Shown: positions 23,833 to 34,725 of the stretch, piece after piece | Layout: each line of letters begins with the position of its first letter | Position numbering within the stretch: the first letter of the stretch is position 1 | Origin: Oscheius tipulae | Lineage: Eukaryota; Nematoda; Chromadorea; Rhabditida; Rhabditidae | Length of the DNA stretch: 64,000 nucleotides | Reading direction: 5' to 3' | Assembly (NCBI GenBank): GCA_037178975.1 | Contig: JASJZH010000002.1 | Coordinates: 2,666,001 to 2,730,000 of the forward strand | Notes under the pieces: generated by a model | What the model was told of the DNA's origin: nothing | The model's database searches: none | What the model saw: only the letters and a program-made list of their open reading frames with translations | Program-made: the position numbers and the translations under genes

Positions 23833-25844
23833 TCACAACTTCAAGAAAAGCACCAAATGAACAGTCACAGCTACCAACAAACTTAAATTATTAGCCGAGC
23901 TGAATGAGAACGTAGCATACGCTCCTGTTGACATGACATTCGAGCCGCTGTCGTAAGATAGCAAAAATGTTGTACCAGAAACAGTTTGCTGACTTTCATT
24001 AGCTATTCTAAAAAACATCTTCCTTGTTAGGAAAGAACTAAACGAACCGATAAGTTGTCTGAGTCCCGGAGTCTGTAACTTTCAAAACGACAGCGCTGTT
24101 ATTAGAAGCTCCGGAACCAACGGTCACCGTCATCGTGGATCTGTGATCTGTAACTCTTTTTCTCTTGCAAAGGGCTGAAAATACAAACCTGTTGAGAATG
24201 ATACAGTATTATTTTGAGGAAGGCCTCTGAATGGATAGTTTCCAGAAGAGTAGACACCGGCTCCGCCTGGGACTTTGGAATACGCTGAAAGTGGGAGATT
24301 GGGAACGTTGTGAGAGCAACCAACAATCTGGGACTTTGTCGGTGATTTGGAAGTTGACAGCGTGATTACGAATGATTAGGATGTTCATTTGTCCAGGAAT
24401 CTGTTGGGCTAGGTAGTTGGGTGAATTGGAGTTTGAACTAAAATAACTTTCTGATCAGTGGCTTGTCCATCTGTCTTTTAGTCTCTGTGTGTGTGTCTCT
24501 CTCTTTCTCTCTCCTTACTCATAAGTTGCCATGACTGTTCCATTCGGAAGGTAGTCACCGGCCTGCCAATCCAAAAGTCCACTGTCAGTTGAAACACTTG
24601 TTAAATAAAAGTTGTTAGTCGGGATGACCCCTCCGTAGTATTGAATAGCACTAGTGATGTTATCTGGTATGGATCCCTTGTAGTTAATGGTCCTGTTCTG
24701 AGGCACATAGCAAAGTGGTTGAATGTCTACACCGTGCGTGTCTGATATTACTTGGTTGTTACAAATGTAGAAAATAAGAGCCTTTGCCAGCCTTGATCAG
24801 CAGGACTCCGTAATCCGTATCGGTAGTCTGGGGTATTGTCACTACCGTAATGATGATACTTGTGTTCACGTAAAATTCGAAGCTAGCAATGAAACCGGAT
24901 TCGGACCAGGAGTAATATCTGCAAAAGAAAAATAGCGGCAGAGACAGACAGAGATAGTATAACTTACGATCCGAAGTACGGTCTGTCAACTCCTTCTCCC
25001 AAAAAAATGAACCCGTAGAACATGAAAAAATCTGGTTGACTCTGTCGGGATTATTGGAATAGGGAACTGGAAACTTTTTTACCTCCAAGTTTGGCTGATG
25101 CCCCGTTGGGCCTCGTGACAGGTAGATGTTGTTCCAGTCGAACTACCCTGACAGGAGTTTCCCAACAAAACAATCTCCAAAACTGATTCTACTGACTTGT
25201 CTTGCAAAAAGTGAGCGCATAAAGTAGTGCACACTAAATGCAATAGTGGCTTCAGACACACAGACACACAGAGGCTTTTGAGCATTTTGAACTAGATTCT
25301 GTGGGACTCACTCGGCTTGTAAACCCAGGAAAACTGGAAGTTTCCAAATTCGCTCGGGTTAAAATAGATTGAGATATCTTCTGGAGAAAGATAACCCATC
25401 CACTTTTCAGGATTATAGCTGAAAATGCTGTTTGAATCTGTTAATGAACGGTATACTAAATAATGGGTCCACTCCAGTCCATAAAGTACAAACTTTCGCT
25501 GTCGTACTTGTTCGGAGGGATGACAATGGTGACTTCTGCGTAGGACCCATTCACTCTGGGGATCTAAAAAGTCTCGATTCCATCTAGACAGAAGAGAAAG
25601 AGAGTCAAAGAGACAGAGAAACAGAAATAATGGAAGACTTACCACCCAGAAGCATCTGGTCGCGTTAGTGTAAGCTGTCGAGTTCCCGTCCGGAGGAAAC
25701 TTCCCGTTTACCCCTTCAAAGACATCCGCGAAGATATATGTGCTGTTATGAGGGCATTCTAAAACCCTTTTACTGGAGAGAATGAACAATACCGAAAGCC
25801 GAGATAGTAGAGACGAAGCAAAACAGAAATAGGATAAGCTTCAT
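23833..25844 (-). CDS. CUB-like domain secreted protein
   Basis: Nematode CUB-like proteins are small secreted or membrane-anchored proteins often made in the intestine. ATG 25844 gives a signal peptide (MKLILFLFCFVSTISAF), spliced over a 34-bp intron to CPHNSTYIFADVF ... TRCFWV. Then come VNGSYAEVTIVIPPNKYDSE, IYFNPSEFGNFQFSWVYKP, SGFIASFEFYVNTS ... DYGVLLIKAGKG, FYLTSVSTDSGLLDWQAGDY and YSKVPGGAGVYSSGNYPF. The gene ends in a hydrophobic tail (LSLLVAVTVHLVLFLKL, stop 23833) that looks like a GPI signal or single anchor. It has about ten short introns. The order suggests two CUB-like modules. The frame looks open along the path I could follow, but the 25000-25300 junctions are not fully resolved. 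Confidence 0.75.
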
Positions 25845-26295
25845 GGTGCAGATTACTCTAAAGAGGAAGGGTGCCTTATATAGATCGTTATCACTTGGAA
25901 ATGAAGAGCAGATCGTTCTCAGTGAAGTCACCAGTGATCTTTCGGACTGTAGAATGACGATAAGATGATTCTATGAGCTGGTGTAGTTCCTTGAGAGGAT
26001 AAAAGACTGGAGTTTGGTGGGGAAGGATAACAGAACGAACGTGATTCATAGAAATCTTTTGCTTTCCGTGAAACTACTGCATGGATCTGGAACTCTGTTG
26101 ATCGCTCCTGTCTCTCTGTCTTAGCAATCTTCAGCTTGTTTAAAGGACTTTGCCTTTAAATAAAGTCTAGCTAGTTTGTTTAGCGGTCATTTCAAGAAGA
26201 CTATCAGATGGAACTCCTCTCGGAGGAGGGACATAGCTTGTCAGATAGTTTCTGGTCCTGTGGCTATCAGGCACTGATAGCCAACGTTTTCTCCC
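25845..26295. promoter_or_regulatory. Divergent promoter between a CUB-like gene and the S28 peptidase gene
   Basis: A 450-bp region serves two start codons pointing outward. GATA-type sites occur at 25888 (GTTATCAC), 25958 (CGATAAG), 25998 (GGATAAAA), 26025 (GGATAACA) and 26264-26280. A TATATAA box lies near 25875 for the minus gene. A perfect 10-bp hairpin, TGGCTATCAG-GCA-CTGATAGCCA (26261-26283), lies 12 bp before the S28 ATG, and a smaller one (CTCCT/AGGAG) near 26214. GATA clusters are typical of nematode intestinal genes (ELT-2 sites). Confidence 0.5.
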
Positions 26296-29155
26296 ATGCT
26301 GCTACTGCTTCTTTTTGGTTTTTCGTTTGCGAATGCTCGACTGCCGTCTATGGTTTTTGGTCGTCCTAGAGACGGATTCTTGCCGGTTCCTCTTTCGAAC
26401 TCGGACATCTATTCCGACTCGTCGTTCATGATCGACGGCTCCATAGAACAGGCCAAAGATCATTTTGGCTCTGTCAATGGAACTTGGCAGCAGGTTTGAG
26501 TTAAAAAATCTTGATAAAAAGTTCCAGAGATACTTGTACAACAAAAAATTCTTCAACTCCTCCAGACCGTTGGCCTTTCTGTGGATTGGAGGGGAAAGTG
26601 AGCTTCGAACTTTGCTGTGGAAGTCATAGAAGTCATTAATTCCAGACTGGATCAGTAACTATTGGGTGCAAAATGAGAACGTTTCCATGATGGTCTGGGC
26701 ACAAGAGTTCGGAGCCGCTGCTTTTGAAATTGAGCATCGCTTCTATGGTCCGAAGAATAATACTCCGTTCTGGTAAGTATTCTGTTACCTCTGAAACTCA
26801 ATTGTTCCTGTAAAAAAAAACGTACCAGCGCGTTTTTCTCGTACCCATACAGACTCTCCAGCAAAACTACAATTCTGATGAAAACAGAAGTTTTAACAAA
26901 ATGATTGTGTGTCACTAAGGTTCGCCAATTGAAGCAAATGACACTGGGGATTCCTACGAAATAGTTAATATACAAAGAAAAGACATTGGGTCCCCAACCT
27001 CTCTTAATTTCCCTGGCTGGAAAAGGGAAAATTGCACGAGATTTTAAGATCACCCAAGTTGCTCTTTGGAGTGTTGATAACTTCTCAATAGTAACGGCTC
27101 TGTTTTTTTTTTTAAAGTTTTTGAGCTTCATGAGCGTAAGCCTGACGATGTTAACAGGCCCTGAAATAGTCTCCTTGCTGTCCTGCACAACAGCTGTTTT
27201 GAGAGAAAGGAGTTTTTATCGAAAAAGTTAGTGTTTTCCACTCGAACAAGACGATCGCCTCGCGGTAAACCAATATTCTATGCGATTTAGTGTAGAGAAT
27301 AACTTCACTTCACGGTTTAGCTACTTTTGTTGACCACTTTACTTTATGGTTTTTCCAATTGACAACATGGGTAAAGTTGCCATTCTCTGCACTTATGTTT
27401 ATCATGCTAGGCTCACTTCAAACTAGACGTAGTGCAAAACCTTGGTATTCTCGAAAAAGTGTCAAAGGTTCCAAGTGAAAGAAGTTTGTTTTCCAGCCAG
27501 AAGGGCCGGACAAAAAGAAAAAAATATACCTTCTGTGTCTCTCTCTGTCTGAAACCTATAATGCCAATAAGTGTTATTTACTTTGTGCGCACAAGCAAAG
27601 GTAACAAGTCAAGCAAATTTTAAGTTCTAACTTTCTCCAAATTGGAAGAGCAACTTCAAACTCTTAAACTAGTTTCTGTCCTGTTACAAACGAGGAAACG
27701 GTTTTTCCTTTCCAGTGATCAAACAACAGCCAGTCTCAATCTAATGACAATTGACCAGGCCTTGGCAGATATTGACACCTTCGTCGACAAGATGAACAAG
27801 TTGTACTTCGGGAGCTATTCCAACGTCGGATGGATAACTTTCGGCGGTTCTTATGCAGGTTTTCGGACTAATGTAACCGTGGATTTGAGTATTTTAGGTA
27901 CCTTGTCCGCCTACTTTCGGGAAACCTACCCCCAGCGAACAATAGGAGCTGTTTCGACCTCTTCGGCTGTACATTTTCAGACAGATTATTTTGGTACACT
28001 TGCGCTTAGACAGAGATTCAAATTGTAGGATATACCATCAACACTGAGTCAACATACCGAGTGACTAGCAATGACTGTGCCATTAATATTGGTCTTGGCT
28101 TCCAAGAAATGATCAATTTGGCTTATGATGGGGTGCAGGGAAGGAAAATACTGCAGCAGAAATTCAAGTAGGTTACGAACCCATTCAAAAGAAAATCCGT
28201 CAGTCTCTGTGATACATTCGACGATGGCTCGACGCCAATCACTAAGGCTGTGCAGTTTTTCCTCTCAAACATCTATGGGGTGTTTCAAGGAATTGCTCAG
28301 TATACGTACGACAATATGGTGCGTGATCAAAATTTGTGTCTCTCTGTCTTTCTGACACTCTATCAGCGAAAGGTTCAGGCTGCTGGAATTGCCCTAAACG
28401 TTACTGGACTCTGCCAGATCATGAACAACGACTCTATTCCCGATCCTCTTGATCGGGTCAGAGCAGTATGGGACTGGAACAACGCATATTACGGACAAGA
28501 GGGCTGCAATTCTAACAACTACACTGACTTCATCCGACAACTATCTGACACTTCTTACACTGACAGAGACACAGGTCTGTCCACTGTCTCTGTCTCAAAA
28601 TTATCTATCAGTGATCAATCGCAGCTGGATGTGGCAATGTTGTACCCAAATGGGTTACATGCAAACTACTGATGGGAACAATGGCATTTTTGGAAGTTTT
28701 CTACCATTGGAGTAGGTCTACTCTCTGTCAAATACAGATTCACAGCTTTTTCGCGGATCAGTGTACTGCAATGTTTGGACCACAGTATACTTTGGAGACC
28801 ATCTATAGACAGGTGGAGGTGTATCGGAGCAAGTACTATGACAACTATACTGGAACCAAGGTCGTCTTTCCAAATGGTAAGAGACGCTGAAAGTGATAGA
28901 ACTATGGACTGATTCAGGCTCCTTGGATCCATGGAAATCACTGGGAATGTTCTTGAATGACCCTTCTAGAGACGTCGACTCTTTCATAATCAACGGTTTG
29001 TTTCTTTTCCGAACATTTTGATACTGTAAAATTTAGGGACGGCTCATTGCGCTGACAGATATCCAGCTCGCCCTGACGATCCCCAGTCTTTGGTTGATGC
29101 TCGTCAGAGGATTCGAAACCATTTGTCGGAGTGGATCACTGCTACCTTTAAATAA
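26296..29155 (+). CDS. S28 family serine carboxypeptidase (prolylcarboxypeptidase / thymus-specific protease-like)
   Basis: Lysosomal or secreted peptidase of the S28 family. A signal peptide (MLLLLLFGFSFANA) is followed by the propeptide-like region, RYLYNKKFF, PLAFLWIGGEN, EIEHRFYGPKN and TIDQALADIDTF. The catalytic Ser motif GGSYAGTLSAY is split by an intron near 27860. RSWMWQCCTQMGY ... QTTD is an S28 hallmark; the acid residue sits in VVFPNGSLDPW, and the His in INGTAHCADRYPARPDD. The stop at 29155 overlaps AATAAA. The full triad is present, so an active enzyme of about 480-500 residues is likely. Most introns are 34-50 bp; intron 3 (26773-27715) is about 940 bp. The 5' end shares a promoter region with a CUB-like gene. 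Confidence 0.92.
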
Positions 29156-29373
29156 AAGATTTTGTCTCTGTCTCTTTGCAATTTCTGAATCACTACTATT
29201 TACTGCCGTTACATCAGTCACTCGCCCAGCCCTGTTCAAAGACATCTCATTTTGCCAAACAACCTTCGCTGCAACTACGTTCCGGGACCAAGGTAACGGT
29301 CGAAAACACCGCTAGGTTTGATGCGTTCGTTTCTCATGAGCTGAACACTGACCTTGATTTGGTTTCTATTTAA

Positions 29374-29735
29374 ATGACGGAGCAACCTACAAACAAGCAA
29401 AGAAGAATGACCATGCTTGCATTCCTACTACTGATGCTACTCTTAAAAGGGTCCAGCGGCTTCGGTAAGTTTAAAATTTGTTTGCAGAAGTTGCGTCACA
29501 GTCTGTGATCCGGACACTATTCAAAACCTAACTGGTGGTGTCTTTATTCCGAATGGAACTGATTCAAGCTACAGTGCGAATACCACGTGTTATTGGGAGG
29601 TGTGATTTCTTTTTCATCTGACCAAATGCCTAAACTCTGTAAATTAGTCACTAAAAGGACGTACGTTCTGCTTTTTTCGAATCTCAGGGAGCGTGATGTG
29701 TTATGGATTACCGACAGATCAGATTAAAGATTCGG
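29374..29735 (+). pseudogene. 5' fragment of a CUB-like gene
   Basis: A signal peptide (TMLAFLLLMLLLKGSSGF) splices over about 37 bp to VCDPDTIQNLTGGVFIPNG ... NTTCYWE, closely matching the first exons of the gene at 30125-32092 (VCDPNQVQILSGYAFPPNG ... NTICHWQ). The next exon aligns with that gene only after a frame change (RTYVLLFSNLRERDVLWITD, then stop), and the remaining exons are missing. A tRNA-like repeat follows. Probably a truncated duplicate. Confidence 0.6.
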
Positions 29736-29834
29736 TAAGTATTTAAGAGCAGTGAGAAGAAAATATGTATTTTAGATACAAATCTAAGGCTGTTCGATCC
29801 CATATTCTGACTCAGCTCAAAAAAAATCTTCAAA

Positions 29835-29930
29835 ACGTATTGAGCGTCGGCGGGATAGAACCCCTGGTCACTCTGGCTCAAATCTTTGGCGTTCTGCGCC
29901 ACATGCAGGAAGGCGCGGAAAACTTAAAAC
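29835..29930 (-). repeat. tRNA-like Pol III-type repeat
   Basis: The reverse complement reads GCATGTGGCGCAGAACGCC, then GTGACCAGGGGTTCTATCCC (B box GGTTCTATCCC) and a T8 run. It lies just downstream of the truncated CUB-like copy. Confidence 0.5.
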
Positions 29931-30124
29931 AGATTTGAGCTCACCCTTCAAAGACAAAGACATGGCAAGGATTCCCAAGTTAAGAAATCAGCAAGATTTT
30001 TAGTTCGAAATAATAGATAGCCAGTTCCAGAGTTGTGAAAAATGAATAAGTGAAGAGAAAATTGAAAATTTTTATTTTCATAGCTTGAGCATTGAAAAAA
30101 ATATCAGTGGTATCCAGAAAGGAG

Positions 30125-32092
30125 CTACAAGTCGACCAGCTTTGGGCGTCGTAGTTGGCAGATTTCCTGAAGATAGAATGTCGCTAGGATAGAGAACTCG
30201 AGAATAGTGGTGCTACTTGTGGAAAACACACTCGTTGACATAGGAGGGACTGGGGACATGAAAGTTACCGTACCATTAGTAGTGTCTCTTTGGAAGGTTA
30301 TGCGAGCACCAGCTCCACCATGGGTAGTTGTGTTGTCATACGTGAATGTGAACTTGTTTCCGAAGACGTGAAGGGTAGGATCACCGAACTTTATTCTGTA
30401 AGAGAATACATAAACTGTCACTGTCTCTCTGCTGTCTCTTCTCTGTTCCTTCAATCTCACCTAAAGAAAAGGCTCACGCCATTACCATCCGAAGCCTGAA
30501 CACTGATTTTATTTCCTCCAGAACTGGTGCTGAAATTAGTCGAGACATTGACCATGGCCGGATAGCCTGTCTCATAGGTAATCTGATGGCCTTGTTGAAT
30601 GTTTATATAGGGCCAGTTCCTGCTCATGAAGACTGTAGTGGTGCCAATGGGAACACTATCAAACACTAAAGACAGTTTTCAACAGGAGATTCCTTGGAAC
30701 TAACCGTCCGGCCTAGTGTATCCGATTCCCATCGAAACTGAGCCCGTGTCTGCGATAAACGTGTTCAGCTGGCCAGGAATAGCTTGAGGAAACTGAAGTT
30801 CATAGTGGAGCCTATAAGGAAACAAATAGGGAAAAGATAAAATGTATACTGGAAGCTTCTGATAGACGGTGCTTTCGGCCGCAGATCTCCCGTCTGCCAG
30901 ACAAATGTAGCTAAAGAATTGAGCTCAAAGTTAGTCGAAGTTAGGTAGTAGTCGGTGTCATAGGGGTTGTATAAAGTATAAGCTATGGGTTTTTTGGTTC
31001 CATCTAGTTTAATATTGGTTCCAGTTACCGAGTTCAAAGCATAAGCCAAAGCCACGCTGTAGTTTCCAATAGCTTAAAAGGAATGTTTTGTACAGTGACA
31101 ATGACTCACCTGAAAGTTGCTTGACCAGCGCAATTCCATATTCAGACGATGTAACAGATATTACAGTTATTGTTGAAGATGAAATACTTTTGTAAGAGGC
31201 TTGAGCAAACGTGTATAAACTAAAATAGCACTCTTGGCGACTGGAAAAGAATCCTACGATCCCAAATAGTTGCCTCCTACTCCTTCTCCATCAAACACAA
31301 AGGCCGATGTCATAAGACTGGTTACACCGGCTAGTGGAGCTGACGCTGCTTGAATGATCATCTCAAATCAGGCTCTTCTTCAAGAAGTTGCACAAACTTA
31401 CAGGGCTGCTGCTTTGAATAACATATGGAGTCTTGTAGACGATTTCTGACTTCAATAGTACACTCGGACGGGTGGTTTCATTTAGTATGACTCGGGATAT
31501 CGCAGTGGGGCTGTAGGTTACTGTAATTTTGAACTATGGGTGAACCGTGTGAAACTACTGTTGGAGAATAGCCATGCGAACTTGAAAGTCCCATTTGTGG
31601 TAGCTTTGAACTCAAGGTACAGCGGAATTGGTGAGAATATGTCGGAATTTACACCGGGGTATCTGAAAGATAGATGTTTCTTTGTCGCTCTATCTCTCTC
31701 TCTCTCTCTCTCTTTTTGTCTCTATTTGTTCATTCGATCTTTATGACGTCTTGCTGACTCACTTAAGCAAGAGCCCGGAACCATCGATAATCAACAAATC
31801 ATCAGGGATAGTGAGATCACTTGTGAGCTGGAGCTGAATGTACTTACCCTGTGGAGGAATAATCTAAAGAAAACAGAATATGGGGCTGTTCAGTGAAGGA
31901 GATACCTGCCAATGACATATGGTATTAGAAGTATAGCTTGAGTCATGTCCGTTCGGTGGAAAGGCATAGCCACTCAAGATTTGAACCTGGTTCGGATCAC
32001 AAACTGGAACCCAAATTTTCAAACATATTTTGCAACCCACCAAAAGCATAAGATTCCCTTATTAGAAGAACCAAAAGTACAGACGTAATCAT
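30125..32092 (-). CDS. CUB-like domain secreted protein
   Basis: ATG 32092 starts a signal peptide (MITSVLLVLLIRESYAF) spliced to VCDPNQVQILSGYAFPPNG ... NTICHWQ, then IIPPQGKYIQLQLTSDL ... IPDDLLIIDGSGLLL. Later blocks are IKLDGTKKPIAYTLYNPYD and TDYYLTSTNFELNSLATFVW, IPGQLNTFIADTGSVSMGIG, TTVFMSRNWPYINIQQGHQI and ITFQRDTTNGTVTFMSP. The end is FSILATFYLQEICQ ... KLVDL at 30125. The two-module plan is as in the paralogue at 23833-25844, but the tail is less hydrophobic. I found no clear frameshift. GATA-type sites (TGATAA near 32141, AGATAA near 32203) lie upstream. Probable role: secreted intestinal or environmental-response protein, inferred from the family. Confidence 0.75.
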
Positions 32093-32953
32093 CTTAGAGA
32101 AAGAAAAGACCGTGACTAACCGGCGAAGCAGACTGCGAGGGACTGATAATAAATTTCGACCCCCTCGCTTTGACTTTTATCTTTTTGAACTTAAGAACGG
32201 CTATAGATAAAAGCTGTGATTCACGGAAGAGCTCTCTGCTCAGAGTTTTGACGTTTTTTTGAATGAAAGTTTAATGGAGGGTTTTTGTTAGGAAAGATCG
32301 GGCAGTTTGAACTTGTCATATGTTTTCATCCTTAGCTTTGTTCTAGTAGGGAACAGCTTCAAGCTTTCAAGACAGCGTTGCCGAGACAGTACGGGAAAGA
32401 ATTCCGTAACCTCGCCTAATGTCTAGTTAGGCCTGTAATCCGTTATCCTCGCTCGTCTTTGAGGCCATTCAGTCGCCTGCTGCTCGCTTGTGCTCTCGTT
32501 CCATCTACTAGCGCACATCAGGTGATTCTACTTTTCAACTTATCATATTTTATAGAAATATGATTGGGGGTAGAAACAAACTTCTCTGCTCCTTGTCAAT
32601 TTTTAGGTAGACGCTACTTGGAAAGAAGACTACCGCTGTCACTGTCACCATCCCACAGAACTTCGATGTCTTCGCTTTTGCCTGTCAGTTAGTCGTCATC
32701 AATGCTGTCAATGACAGGCGTACATCAAGATATTCATCAACGGTCAAATAGATACGAGCTTCTGGTTGTGGACGGAGAGGTCGCTACTGGAACTGTAAGG
32801 AACGACAGGCCGCAACGAAAGTCATGCTATAAATGACCAATGAAAAGTAGGTTAGTGGAAGCTTTTTATCCCCGTACTCTTGTCCCTCTCTGTCTCTCTA
32901 TATCCGTGTTCCCCTATTCCTCTAACTAACTCTATACAAAAACATTTATTGAC
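32093..32953. other. Intergenic region with an inverted fragment of a sphingosine-kinase-like 3' end
   Basis: Around 32756-32785 the plus strand reads CTTCTGGTTGTGGACGGAGA followed by GGTCG, the inverse of the sphingosine kinase C-terminal exon at about 33005-33033 (LLVVDGEVV). The flanks do not match well. A TACGGG-type word occurs near 32384. Otherwise no gene is seen. Confidence 0.5.
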
Positions 32954-34725
32954 CTAAGTGAATATAACCGTTCTCAGATCCGTAACAGAAGCCTGTAGAT
33001 GTGTTGTCTCGACGACCTCTCCGTCCACAACCAGAAGTGGATTTGGGTCTTCCGGTTCTAGCCGAAACGCTGATACTTGTACTGTCTGAAATTATGTGTT
33101 TTGTTGCATGAGAGAGAATGTACCTTAAAAAATTGAAGGTCCACGTGTGTTCCCTTCTCAATTCCTAGGAGCATTTTCACTAGCTGACTCTTCCCCTTCA
33201 CGTCTTTTTTCAACATGTAAGACAAGTAGATTTTGTCATCGAACATTTTGGCTCCGGGCATGAAATGACCGTCTTGGGCTATGTGGGACAGAGACATCTG
33301 GAGGTGCAATTTGACTGTATGGCTCTTTTGGACTCACAGCATAGACTCCTACAAATTCTTCGTCAATAGTCAGCCAATCGCTTGGAACGGGGTCTTCTAA
33401 AGACAGCTCCTGTCCTGAATCTTGAAGATCCCAGAAGGGATCAGTTTTACGGGGAGAGGATGAAGTTACTCGTAGCGGGGATGGGTCGTCCTGGAAACGA
33501 AGCGTTAAAAAAAACAGAGAGACAGACATTCAATAAATGAACTTACTGAAGCAAAAATATGATCTCCGTAGACCGAAAATGACTTTGGATCTTGTCTAGT
33601 TGAAGTAGAAGGCAAATACGGTTTGTAAGACAGTTTTCCCTTGTAAGTTCGGAGTTCTAAAAACTATTAGTGCATTGAAAATGGAAGAAACTTACTCATT
33701 GTTCGAACCAGAGCACTGACAGTGAACCTGTTTGATCCCAGCGTTTTTCTATATTTTTCGCTCTCAATATCTGAACTTTTTCACTAATCTTGAATGTTAA
33801 TCACGCACCTATATCAGCCATTAGACCCCATCCTATACTCAAGAATGCTGCTATATTTTCACTAGTCGTCTGTACCCGTATCAAGTTGACAGGTTCGGCA
33901 GTGGGTTGTGGAGCAGTAGCTATCATTATAGCCTGGTTGGTGAATGCTGGATTGTTCAGGGAGTACCTGGAAGGACATATGAGTATGACAATGGGGTACT
34001 GTACCCTTTGGAAGCAAACAGCGAGGCGAGAAGCCCGTTGCCAGAACCAGAGGGGACGACGGCTAGCGGAAGTCGTGGAATTACTTCAGCAGCATCTGGT
34101 CGCTCGGTAAAGCCATTCAGGATCTGAAAGAATTAGACGTGAGTCACTGTCACTCTCCCTCTCAGTCTCACCTCATAAACCAGACCGTCTCCTGACAAGA
34201 TGACAATTCCTTTGAAATCCATGATGTCCTCTCTCGTGGAAACGATTCCTCTGGCATGATTCGGACCATCTGAAAGCGTAGGTGTCTAATCCTCTCACGA
34301 AAAATTTCACTAGTTATAACGAGCTCGTAGTCGATGTTGTTCTTCTGCAACTGTCCTTTGACTTTTGAATGGAATGTCTTCACTCCTTTCCCGGCTCCAG
34401 AATTCGGATTCACGAAAATGAGCAGTTTTCCAATTGGAGGTGGACTGTCTGCTGAAAATACGTCTTCCAATGGGATTTAAGAAAAAGCACTCGATGACAT
34501 GTGTTCCTTTCGGCTGTCAAGTGCGGCGAATAGTGGGCACTGTTTGACTATCTGACCGTGTGCTTTGTGCCAAGGACCACAAAATGTGAAAAAGTCCATC
34601 TTTAGCCTTGTGCGGAAGCCTCAGAGTTTCCAAAGAGGGTACTAACCTGCTCGAATAACACTGGTTGTCGCCTGTTCCTGATAGACACGGTTCCTGTCGC
34701 CTCCACAGCACAGGGCTGCTCCCAT
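32954..34725 (-). CDS. sphk-1: Sphingosine kinase
   Basis: Phosphorylates sphingosine to sphingosine-1-phosphate at membranes. The DAGK-type catalytic domain begins LLIFVNPNSGAGKG (nucleotide-binding) and continues with DFKGIVILSGDGLVYE (SGDG), then RLPLAVVPSGSGNGL (GSGN), FLSIGWGLMADI and RKTLGSNRFTVSAL. A lineage-specific Ser/Pro linker is followed by DEEFVGVYAV, SHIAQDGHFMPGAKM and the C4/C5-like end NPLLVVDGEVVETTHLQA, stopping at 32954; AATAAA lies just beyond. The start used here gives MGAALCCGG, a possible myristoylation/palmitoylation signal; an in-frame ATG lies about 40 bp upstream. The second junction (about 34620-34660) implies a very short intron and is uncertain. Confidence 0.9.

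Noticed and set aside
26652-27188. 178-codon minus-strand ORF
   Set aside because: Overlaps S28 exon 3 antisense and then runs through its intron; no splice or homology support.
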